64,000 nucleotides of DNA. Origin: Paragordius varius. Its lineage: Eukaryota; Nematomorpha. Position 1 is the stretch's first letter. The number at the start of each line of letters is the position of its first letter. Under the pieces are notes generated by a model that ran no database searches, was not told the DNA's origin, and saw only the letters and a list, made by a program, of their open reading frames with translations. This document shows positions 48,001 to 61,200 of the stretch, in pieces. The position numbers and the translations under genes are program-made. The stretch is taken from contig OZ176050.1 of the NCBI GenBank assembly GCA_964247055.1, forward strand, positions 12,958,001 to 13,022,000. The letters run 5' to 3'.

Positions 48001-51000
48001 AATGTATTAGGTATGTAACTAATTGTGGTCACGTGAATTAGATTGGAAATCTCGTGCTTCCCGTGCGCCCTAGCCCGCTTTAAACGGCGTATGCCTACCA
48101 TTTCCAGGTCCTATAAACAACTTCACGTTAACAAATAGAGTAAAAATTGGAAATATAAAGCAAATAATTTTCAAAAGAGTACATTTTTGAACCTTTTTTC
48201 ATAAATAAACTATTAATTACAATTGTTAAATTCATAATTGATTGATAAACAATTTACATTTCTAGTTAATTTTAAAAAAGTGCGGCCTTTGAAAAAATAT
48301 ATTTAATTTGAATTTTTACTGTATAAATCGGTCAATTCCACGCGATTCATGAATAATGTGCAATTCTTCCATATCATGAGCGTTTATATTTCCAAAGTTC
48401 ATAGTCCAACTTTTATCCACCTGGAGTTGTGCTGAAGTTAGTGTTCTATTATGTTCTAGATGTTCATGCTAAAATTGGTAAAATGTTCGAATTGGCGGGC
48501 CATCTTTGATTCATGAAAATTATTACAAATTTACAAAATAAGCGACTTATTGACCTATCAATTAACTTTAGCAAAACGAATTAGATCGTGATGGGAGATT
48601 AGAGCTGACCAACATTGCCTCCAAATAATGGCAACATTGATGTATTTAAAACAAGCATCGATGTATAGTGGAATGCTGCGGACATAGATTGAACATGGCC
48701 AACTCATATCTTTAATGGACTAAGTTGCCAATGATCCAAAAAAGTTGGATTTATATGCAAACTAAATATTTTAAGATGTCCGATTATGCCTCGCATAATT
48801 ATAGATTATCGGTGTGGCGTAACATGTTCAAACATAAAAGATTCAAATTTTATAAACATCTGTCTGCCACGCATTACTGGCGATATATACATGCCTTCAA
48901 AGAACTCGCAACTGCCTACCCGACACCTCCTGAAAAAAACCTTAACACTTCTCACAATAACCATCCCTCTCGCTAGTTGGCTGATGGCTCACCAACTTTG
49001 GCACAACTCCAGGAGCTCAACTAAAGTTGGATAATGAACATTGGATATTTAAACGCTTATAATATGGGAGAATTGCATTTTATTCATGAGACTGAGACCG
49101 ATGATGATATACTTGTTAACGCGCATTTGTTAGAAGCACTTGAAAATTCCTGATGAGTGGTAAAATAAAAAATGAACTTTTTGTGAAAATTAAATTAATC
49201 GTTATTTGCATAAGGAGGATATAGAGTGAGAGAGACAACGTCTACATAACTCGTTTAGAGCGCGCAGACGGGAAGCCCGCGAATACCAATCCAATGCTAC
49301 ATGCCGACGCCCAGATACGACGATAACATTTAGGTGAATAATATATAAATGTCACACTCTTCGCTGGCTGAATAATTGATTTTCACCATTTGCAGTTTTT
49401 AGTAAAAAAATAGCGCATAGTTTATGCCAAAAAACAGGGTTAACTTTGATAAGATATTTTTCACATATTGGAGTAGGATAGATATAAATTTAGGATAGGT
49501 AACTGACTCGTTTTTTATAAACCCATATAATATTCTTTATGGATAAAATTGCAATTAATTAAACTACTTGTCTTAGATTTATATATTAACGTATCCTTAC
49601 ATTATATGCTTCCTGTAAGTCAACCCAAGCCTGAAATAACTAAGCGTGTTGGAAGGGGCACCAAGGGTCGTCATAGTAGCGACGTGAGTCTGTTACAGCC
49701 TTTTTTAATGCACCTTGATGGGTATTAAAAGAATGTTGGAGTTTGATGCGAAAATTCTCTCGGCGATAATGGAATTTAATTCCAGGCTCCATGATTGAAT
49801 ATATGATAGCAGCATTTAATATTTTATTTTTCAATGAATTATTAATTATATATCTTTTTCTTTGACGATATAACTATCACGTTGACCCATAAATAGTGAT
49901 TGGAAAGACCATACACTTTAATTACTCATTTCTTTTTGGGAGTTACTGAGTTGTTAGTAATCATTTGTGTTGAGTAGATGCTCTTCAAACCTTTATTCGT
50001 TGTTTTGTTTCATCAAAAAGTTTCTTAAATTGTGACCGCTCTTTATATTTTTAAATCACTTTGAAACCTGGTGTAGGGTTTGTAATTTTAGTATTAGGAA
50101 CCTTTTTGTGAGATTTATTTAATCCTTATTTCAAATATTCACTATTACTTTTACTTATTTATATGTGATAAACTTAAATTTTTGGACTAGTTATGTTTAC
50201 TCGGTCCGACCCGATCCCAATCATACATTATATGGCCAATTTATTATAGCGTTCACAATTGCTATATAACTTCGATTCGAAATGGGGTATCTAGATACCC
50301 CAGACTATATTTAAGTTGTAAATTTTCAAATACTGAAAGAAACAGTATCATACATTTATGCTTCTATCCTAATAAAACTTGTATAAATAAGCTAAAATAT
50401 CTAAATATTATTTAGTTTTAATTTTTTTTATGTCAAACTACTTTGACACTATTTTTATTTTGCAACATTTTTGCAAAATATTTTATTTGATTCTGACGCT
50501 CAAGTTTAAGCTATTGTTTATTTAAATCACATTTTGCATTGATATAAATAGAAATAATGGCTTTTACTTTGCATTATTTTTCTATCTAGCTAACGCACTC
50601 ATGTCGTGTTGACTAAATTTTCACCTTGAGATTTATTCCTAGTGAGTAATATAAAGTATTTATATGAATCTTTTATTATATTTCGGTGCATGAATTTTAT
50701 ATAAGTGTATTCTATATTTTTGAAAAATTTATTTTTAAATAGGCCTGGGGTCCTCCCCAAAGACCCCAATTTGAATGGGGTACAGAAATGAATGTGTTTT
50801 ATCCAAGTGCATACAATACAAAAAAAAAAGCTTTGGATTTTAAAGTACAAAATATAAATGTTAAAAATAATGTGTGTTTCTCTTTTCTGTAAATAATATA
50901 GCATTTATAGTTCAAATTTACCCTTAAACAATTCAAATTCTCCCTTGAACAAATTTACCCTAAAAATAATGTGTTTTAAAAATGAATTTTTTTAAATTAA

Positions 51001-54000
51001 TATACTGAAAAACTAACAAATTATGCCATAAAGATATATTATATATGAATGAGTCATATTAGCCCGAAACTCATTTTTTTAGGGTTTTGAATTGTTTAAG
51101 GGCGAATTTGTAAATAATATGTTATGTGACGAAGGATTTCAATTACCTTGTATTTTCAGTAGAAGCTACTTTTCAGTTAATTCGTTACTATTTGTATTAA
51201 ACACCACGCACTACTCTAAATCCTGGTACGTATAATAACTATCAAACTTTTTTTAGTAAACCATTAACATTATTTTTATACATTTTTTAATTATGTAACG
51301 TTACTACAAGAGTAAATGTTAAAATATATATATTTTAAAAGCATCCATCCTTTTCTTGTTAACCAGATGTGTTGAGAAGTTTTTCTGCTGTAATGTTTAT
51401 TGCTATAAAAAACATAAATTATGCATTGTAAAAATATTGTACAGTAGCGTATGGCAAAAAACATTATTAGTTCATAAAAGAATAAAAAAATGTTTTTTTT
51501 AAAAAACAAGCCTAGTTGAATATACACACATCCATATAATCCTGTTATTTATTAAACTCTTTTATGGACTTATATTGTTTTATGCCATACTGTACTGTAA
51601 ACTGCTTAAAGCTCTTTTCTTCCCTCCCTCTCTCCTTTGGTACTCAGATGGTGTACTTAAATTATATAATAAATAGTTTACGATTTTATAATTCCACATT
51701 CGTTTACCCGTTTTATTTTTACACATGTATTTTTATAAATTTCAAATTCACAATTTATTGTGTTTTTATTTAAATTTATATTTTAGATATGTTTTTAGGT
51801 ACAGTGAAGAGTTTTATTATTGGATATTAGGGTTTATTGGTTAAACTTAGAATAGAAATATAGATCATGAGTATATAAGAAAGTTATTAATTATTGCCAA
51901 ATAGCGTATGCAGCAAAGAGAATTATTATTGGCTAATAAGAATAAATAGCTAAAAAAATAACTATAAGTCAATAATACTGTCCTTTATTGTATATGCTAT
52001 TTGGTAATAATCAATAACTTTCTAGCAATATATACTTACTCATACAGTGTTTTTATTACTAAAATTGTCACCTATGTATTATATAAACAAAAAAAACAAA
52101 AAAAAATTATGCATGTTACACACAATGCTATAAAATCTGATTTCTTAGATATTTTGTGCGTAATGTCATTTGGACAATTTTTGATGAAAATTACTTTCTT
52201 GTTGGGTATTATTTATGTCCTGTACACGTTTCTTTTAATTACACTAGACAACAAATTTTTTTGCTACTCTAGTTTTTTTGCATTTTCTGATATTTATACT
52301 ATCCTTTCAATAGTAAATCTGAAATAAAAGTTATAATTCCACCAAAGAATTATATATAATATGATTTTTATGACTATGCGCTCTCTTTATTAAAATTTTA
52401 CTAAAAAATGTTTTTCTTTGGAAATATACAACAAATGCCCATTTCTAATATATCATTCGAAAGAGTAATGAAAACACTATAAGATGCATACTAAGATGTT
52501 TTAAATTGATAGTTAATATTGGACATAGAGAGCGACGAACCCGCGAAGCGAGAGCGTTTTTTTAATTTATATATTTTTAAAACTTATGGATGAAAATAGC
52601 TCAAACATTGAGTAGATGGCAATAAATGTCCAAAAGATAAAACAAGAAAGTTTTTTTGATTAAACATTTATTGCTTTTATGTCATAAACAACCATATTTA
52701 ATTTTTTGCCTTCTAAAATTATTATCATCATATTAATATTAATTATTTTTTTAAGGCTCAAAATTTTAAAAACTACAAATATGGTTTAAGGATCTTTTAA
52801 AGCATAATAAATTTACAGTTATAACTATGCATTTTATCCACGGGTAAAATATTTATGATAATTATAATTTTTATTAAAAAAACAAAACAAAAGATTTTTT
52901 TTAATTTTATACCAATGTAACCCTAATAATTATGTTAAAATAATTTATATGATTTTTAAATTAGTCTGTATGTGAAAATTTTTGACTTATTTAAGGGTTG
53001 AAAATTTGACCATATAAAGCCAAATAACTTTTACATCAGATTGTTTTAAATGAGTAACTACCATTCGAAAGATTCAGTTTTTTGCGTTCTTTCGAATGCT
53101 ATAAAATATATGGCATTAACTATAACTTTTGATTTTGAAAATTTCGAGTTTACAGTCATGTATCCTTTATTTTATTTTATGCATAAAATATGCAAATTAT
53201 AGAAAAACTTTAAAGTTAAATTGTATATTAAATGGAATTTCCTCCTTTGTAATATATGATTTTAGATAATCATCTTTTTTCTTACTGTTATTTAGAATAA
53301 AACCATCAATAGAACTGCCATAGAGGTCGCCACAATAGATTTCATGGATGAAGGAGATTTAGATTCGAACGAAGAAAATTTAACATCCACAAGGTTATCT
53401 CATCAGGTATGATATCAGGCATATAAACGAGCAAATATTTTTATTTTTCTCTCTATATACGGTATTAACTTTAAATGAAATGTAGGCATATTAAAGGTTA
53501 CAAATATAATTTAACAATTAACCTTTACGATTTTATTGAAGTGTCTCTGACTTTTTGAAATTAGCACACTATAGAGTTTGATTAAAATGGGTTAGATCAA
53601 TTTTTCTTTTTTTAATAATTTTAACATCTATCCTTAGGTTTTATTAATCTTAAAACTTTAAAAGTATACCCATGGATTAAACATTGGCTCTTTTAAACTA
53701 ACTTTATGTCTTTAAAAATTTGTTAGCATTTTTCTTAGCGAATGATGATGATTTTAGAAAAATATATTCAATACCCTATTAGCGCTTCTTTTACACAATT
53801 GGATATTTTTGAAATTTAAGGAGTAATTACTATTTTTACTAAAAATAAATTTTGTTTTTCTTTTTAAATATATATATGATAAATGTTTAAATTAGTCTAA
53901 CAAACTCTCTACAAGGTCATTTTCTCTATCATTCAAATCTATATAGTATAAATTTTTTATACATCTATTTTTGGTAAATTTAAAAAAGGTATATAATATT

Positions 54001-57000
54001 TTAAAATTATAGTTTAAAAATAGAGCTATTTTTATGCCTTTTTTTTGTTAAATTTTAGTTTTCCTTATAATATATCTATTGTTCATTCATATAAAATTAA
54101 GCAAATAAATATAACCTCATGTCTACTATAGCATGTTTTATATAAAACATACTATAAAATCGATATATAATATATTGAGATGTAAATGGATATTGTATAT
54201 AACAAGTTTTTATAACAGCAAAAAATTTCGATATAAGGTTTAATGATATAAAAATTAACAAGTAATTTATCATAATTACAACTTTAAAGTTTTAAATAGC
54301 CTTACAGACAGGGGCCTCCGCCTACACGAATTAAGGTGTGGTAAAAAATGCACTCTTAGGGGTTTTCCCGAAAGAAAATCAAAAAAATTTTGCAATTAGT
54401 TTTTGAGTTCCTATTATTAACACTTGGGTACAACACATTCATTTTAGTCGTTTGATTCAAATTGGGGTAGTTAAATACCCCAGGCCTGTTTAAAAATTGA
54501 ATTCTTTAAAAAATATGGAAGGAATCGAAGCCATGGCAAAGTTTTGCACTTATATAACATTAATAAACCTAAATATATAAAAAAATTCATTCAAAAATAC
54601 TTGATATTTCTTATTTTAAGCTAAAATAGAAAGGTAAAAATTTAGTCAACGTGACATGTGTGCAATGGTAAAATTGAAAAATAAAAAATAAACCGCTTTT
54701 TCTATTATTGACGTTTGTTGGAATTTAAATAAAAATTAGTTTTAATTTTACCCTTAATATTAAATAAAGACGATATTTTGCAAAAATTTTGTAAAATAAA
54801 AATGGCGTCGAAGTAGTTTGACATGTAACTTTTTTTTCGAAACAAAATTTTATTTAGATATTTTAGCATATTTATAAATTTTTATTAGGATAGAAGCATA
54901 AATTTAAATCCGTTTCCTTCAGTAGTTTTTTTAAAAATCCTAACTCAAATTTAGTCTGGGTTATTTAGATACCCCAACTCGAATCGAAGTGTAAAAGTTT
55001 TTAACACATTGGAAATCCCCTTCTAAATCTATCATTCAATATTGTTCCCCTTATTTGTATTGTTACAAAATAATAAATATTATATTGAAAAATTATATCC
55101 AAAGTTGCACTGATGTTTTTACCTTATTGTTTTATTACTTCAATTGCAGCGTGAAATTTAAGATTAGGGACTGTTGACTACAAAGTATTATAAAGATGAG
55201 TGTAAAAGTTTTATTAAAAATGATTAAATTATATCATATCATAAAACTAAACGTTAATTACTTATATAATTGGTTTATAGGTGAAACATTCAAGTTATCA
55301 TCAATCATCTATCAATGATTCCGCTCCTCTAAAATATGGCAAATCCAATATTTTCACAAATGCTTCTTCAACAGATTATTACCTTGATGAATGTGATGAA
55401 AACAACCGTAAACACCCTGAATTTAATATTCATAGCAATGATAACGGTCAAAACAAAATCAATATTTTATCTTCAAATTATTCCATTACCACCAATGTAA
55501 TTAAGCATTCATCAGGTCTTACCTTGTCCACAAACTCTACTACTAAATTAGTGAGAGATGTCAAACAAGCCTACCAATGTCACGAATGTGGCGAAGTCCA
55601 AGATTTTAACGATGACGTGGAATACTTGTTGGCTGGTATTAAGGCTTCTTCCGATAGCAACAACACTATTGCAATGAGATGTTTAAGGTTTGATTATCCC
55701 TGAATTGAAAAGTTTGAAGAGGGCATTTATATAGTATATTAATTTTTGGAAAATTAAAAGGTGTGTCTAGGTTGCTTTAAATTTGTAACTATTATGAAAA
55801 GTCAACAAAATTTAAAAGTAGTTTAGGAATGTGAGTGTCAATTTATAAAGCAATAACTCAAAGTTAAACACAAAATACGGTAAAGTTAATACGGGAGTTT
55901 GTGATCGAAAGAATTTTTAAGTCTAAATTAAAAACCCTAATCTTATTGGATATGTAGAAAAAATAAGTGCTGTAATATGCTTACCTTATTAAAATTATTG
56001 ACAATATTCCTTTTTAATTTTAAATGGCGAAATATAATTCAGAATTTTACTATTATACCTCTTAACTTAAACCAATTCTCCAATGTTATATATTCCTTAT
56101 AATTTAATTTGAATCATAGTGGTGTTGGAATATATTAGTTTCAAACACATCCATATTCACCATAAATATTTGGGTTTTTACATTAAAATCAGTTTTTTAG
56201 CATAAGATCAACACCAATCAATAATATGTAAAAAAGCAATTTTTATTATGATCATTCAATATTAATTAAAATAACTATATCATTTACATTTTTACAGTCT
56301 GTTAAGTTTAGCCAACAAGTGTCTATCCACTCAATTCCAAACTCAATTGCGTGCACGGGGTTTCGTTACCCCAATTCTGAAATCCTTCAAAGATATGCAA
56401 TCTGATAACGTACTTATTATATAGATATAAAATTATTTTGTTTTTGTTACGTTATTTTAAATCTAAATTCATAAAAGTTTTAAAAAGACATTTTCTGTAA
56501 AATAAACTTAGATTTGAACTTTGTTATAAAAAATTTTATTTATCAAAATCTTGGAGTCATATATCTAAATACATCTATTTTTTGTTTTGATTAATCAATT
56601 TTGCATAGTATATAAATTGTGCACACTTTATACGTTTTATCCAAAAATTATATAATCATACATTTATAAATCAAATTTTTTAGAATTTATGCATTTGTAT
56701 GTTGGTCCTTTACCTTACCCTAACGTACGATAAAAAAAATCATTGGGAATTGCTTCACGATGAATGTCAAATCCTTCAAACTATATTGCTCACTTTGGTT
56801 AAAAAATTTACCAATAAAACATCCACACAATTGGAAAACGATAGCCAAAATAAAAATGTTACAACTTTTAAACACAAAACAAAAGTTTATGATATTTTCG
56901 ATAAATTATTTGCGGTTGTTGGGAATCAATGCACTTCTTTAACTGATAAAGAATCCAATTTTAATAATTCGAATAATGTTGGCAACAATAATAATAATGT

Positions 57001-58166
57001 TAATCAAGATAATAAACCGGCTACCGAATACAGTTTCAATGAACGATGGTCAGATCTTGCCAACATGTACAAAATGAAAAAGGAAAATTTTATAAAGGTA
57101 ATCTCTTTAGGAATTAGGAAGGAGATTTATACCAAAATTAATTATTTTATCAATCGTCCCTACTAGAACCAGTTTGGAATTTGAATCATTAAAAACTGGT
57201 TGGAACCAAAAATAATTTAAAAAGGATGAATTTTTTATATACGTTTTAAAGATATGGATATATATTTCATTTTTATATATACAAGGTTAACCTTGCCTTA
57301 AATCGTTTAATTTTTAATTTTATGTAAGATGTTTTATATAAATCTCCCATCAAGCAATTATATTTTTTTGTGAATTATTTACTAATTTTACCATTTGATC
57401 ATTGTAACTAATTTTTGTTGGGGCATAAAAACCTCTTTAAAACTAATGGAACGATTTTGTCCTGTGTTACTTGGTTTCATAACCTGATATAACTCAATTG
57501 TTTAATTTTTTTCTATAAAAAATCTTTAGATTGAATGGCTGGGCATGGAATCTTTAATCAATCTCTTGTGTTATCAAAAGTGCGATGATGCCAACATCCG
57601 TAAAATGATTATCAAAAATCACGGAATTGATTTATTAATGAATCAAGGTATAAAATATATTTTTTGATATACTAACATAATAATGATATTTTTATAAACA
57701 TATAATACAGTCAATAGAAATGTTTTTATAATTCTCTTTTTTGTATTGATAGATGTTTGAAAGGGGGTTACTATTATTAAAAAAAATAATGCCTAATTTT
57801 ACTTGGGGCTTAATTATCCTTAACCTTTACATATGTTTTTATAGAAATTCAAACGCTTCATAATTGTAAATTATCTAAAATATTTTAATATATTTTTATT
57901 TTTTTAGTATCCATGGTCTCTGCTACAATGCTCTCTAATAGCAAACATAATAAAGCTAATTTTTCTCCGTTGTTAAAAGTGTCACATGTAAATCAAAACG
58001 ACACGTTCCTTGAAAATAAAGAAAATGATGTTGATGATAATACATTGTTGGAAAACGATGAAAATGCGAATAAAGTAGAACACAATTTACCAATGCAAAC
58101 CATAGATTTACATATTCCATCTCTTAAAGCTTACATTTTTTCCCTTGAGAATGTAAGTTTTTTTTC

Positions 58167-58202
<36 letters not shown>

Positions 58203-61200
58203 CATTTTTTGTGTCTTTTGTTGCCTTATAATATACAGTAAAGTATGGTAACAAACAACTAATGGTTAAAATTAAACATTTCAACATTATGTTTGCATAT
58301 TTAATTGTTGGCAAATATTTTTATGCTATACGCTTCTGTATAATGCATTATAATGTTTTTTTCGATATCATGGAAATCTTTTTTTTCTTAAGTTGCAAAA
58401 CTGATTATAATAATGAGATGCAAATTTTTTGAATTGTATTTTCTTTTACATAAAACTACTGTTTCAAATAATTCTGATATAATTTTTATTGTAAATCTAA
58501 TATTGATATATAACTGTTTTAACTGAAAAATAACGTCAAAATTTTGAATTGTATTTTTTATTTTTTGTGTGCATAGATTTTGAATGTTTCCGAAGTCGGT
58601 GGTCAATCCATCGTTACAAACAATGTCGAGTTTTTAGCCACATTATTAAGGTAGTTTTAAAAAATTTGTAAACAGACGGGTATATATTAAAAATGTCTCA
58701 AAAATATCCAAATTTATTGCATTTAACTTTTGAATATATTTATCTTACCGATTGTTTTTATCAATATTATGACCTATTTTAAACTTAAATTTTATAAATA
58801 CTACAAATTTATATAAAATATTCCTGTTATAGATTATTAACGCATTGTACCACCGCTATTTTACCTACATTGGATAGCATGGTTGATGATACCATGTCCC
58901 CTCAAATATATCCCAAGCTATCCCTCAGTTTAGCCATCTTGAAACTTTTGTTGAACATTACCCACGAAAATGGTATTTATAAAAAAAAATTGTTTCAATA
59001 ATATGTTTTTTAATACAGTATGACTAAGTATACATTGCTAGAAAGTTATTAATTATTGCCAAATAGCATATGTGCAGTAAAGAGAATTATTGTAATGGTA
59101 ACTAACGGATTGGTTATGTTTTGTAATAACATTAGATAAAATCCGTAATATAACGATAATGGATAATTAAATAGAATTAAATGAAACTATAAATAGAAAT
59201 ATTATCGTTATATTACGGATTTTATCAAAGAGAATTATTATTGGTTAATAATAGTAAAACTTGAAAATAACTATAAGCCAATAATACTGCCCCCTTTGTT
59301 ATATATGCTATTTGGCAATAATTAATAACTTTAAAGCGATGTATACTTACTCATACTGTAATTAAATAATTGTGTTTTAAACACAAAATGCATTTAAATG
59401 TTTAATCGAATATTGAAATATATTTTTATTAAACCAGAAAAATCCGTAACAACATTAATGGAAGAAAGTTTGAAAATGTCATCGGGAGGATTTGAGATAT
59501 TTAATCATTTCACAACAATAATACTGGCTATTACACCTGACAAACTGTTGGATATCAATTTTGATTTTTTAGTTTTGGTATAACAAAAAATTTTTTCTTG
59601 ATTCCTTTTGTTTTTGTAAATTAACATATTTAAAAATAAATTAATACAATTACTATGCAGCTATATTATTTTTATACCGATTAATAAAGATTCGTATAAA
59701 CTTATTATATTTAAATCGAATTTTTTTAAAAAATATTAAGGTTATTTTATATAACTTTTATTTAATTGCATAGATTCTGTGTTTTATGATAAACCTGATT
59801 GAACATAGCAGTCAAAATAATCGATACTTTGTCACACAATGCAACAAATCCGGACCCAATAACAAATTAAAACCCCTAATTCGCGTAATGAATTTTAAAT
59901 TTTTTTTCTCTTCAAATTATCATATTTTGACTAGTTTTTTCCATATAGGATTATTTATTATTAATATAACTTTTTTATTTTATTAACCTTTAACAAAAAT
60001 CCACTTAATAGTATTTGCGCTAGAATATTGTTAAAATAATTGGAAATAGGTTTTTACTACGGTTAACGTTTTTTCAACAAAAATAAAATCAAAACATGTA
60101 AATGTAAATAGTAAGACATATTTAAAATTTTATTTAGCATCAATCTTTCGGAATAACCATATATTTATTTTATTATATTCCAGCTATTCTTTGATTACAT
60201 TGAGTTTGCTAAGCAAGCTGAAAATGTAAATGATACCGATCTCATAGACAGTAGCACGTCATGTAATTCTGTTGAAACGCCTTCTCCTTCATCGTCAAAT
60301 TTAATTTCAAAAACGAAAAATATTAATTTATTATCCTCAAACCCAGAAGAGTCTATATTAAATAGCAATTTGGAACCCTGTAATATTGCAGAAAATGATA
60401 ATTTTGTTGAAAACACTAAAAATGAAAGCAGTATTTCAGTAAAGAAAACGTATGGTGGTGTAAGGACATATGGGACGTCGGAAAAAGTGCATGAGAAAGC
60501 ACAGAAAATGTTGACAAAAAGTTTGACTCTTAGTTATTTACCATTTTCCAAAGATAATTAAAGTTGTTTGATTTGCTTGAAATGTTCTAGTTCTTTAATA
60601 ACACTGGACAACAAATTTTTCTGCCACTCGAGTTTTTTGAATTTTCTGATATTTAATATCATTTTAACAGTAAATCTGAAATAAAAATTATAACTCTTTG
60701 GAAGAATTTTGTATAATTTGATTTTTTTGATTATGCGCCCTCTTTATCAAAATTTTACTAAAAAATATTTTTCTTTGAAAATATACAAGTAATGCCCATT
60801 TGTAATATATCATTCGAAAGAGTAATAAAAACTCTATAAAATGCATACTAATATGTATTACATCGACTGTTAATATTGGACACAAAGAGCGACAAACGCG
60901 CGAAGCGAGAGCATTTTTTTAAATTATTATATTTTTAAAAGTAATGGATGAAAATAGCTCAAACTTTGTTTAGATGGTGATGAATGTCCAAAAAAGATAA
61001 CACAAGAAAGTTTTTTTGCTTAAAACATTTTTTTATTGCTTTTATGTCACTCAAAACAACCATTTTTAAGTTTTTTTGTTTTTTAAAAATTACCATCTCA
61101 TCAAAATTAATTTATTTTCTTTATAAGGCTAATAATTTTGAAATTTTAAAGATAAAAACAAAGTTTAAGGTATTTTTGATATTTTATAGCCATTATGTAA

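Noticed and set aside
48725-49034. Two overlapping open frames of about 80 codons
   Set aside because: They lie in a decayed repeat region and neither shows a domain or neighbouring exons in frame.
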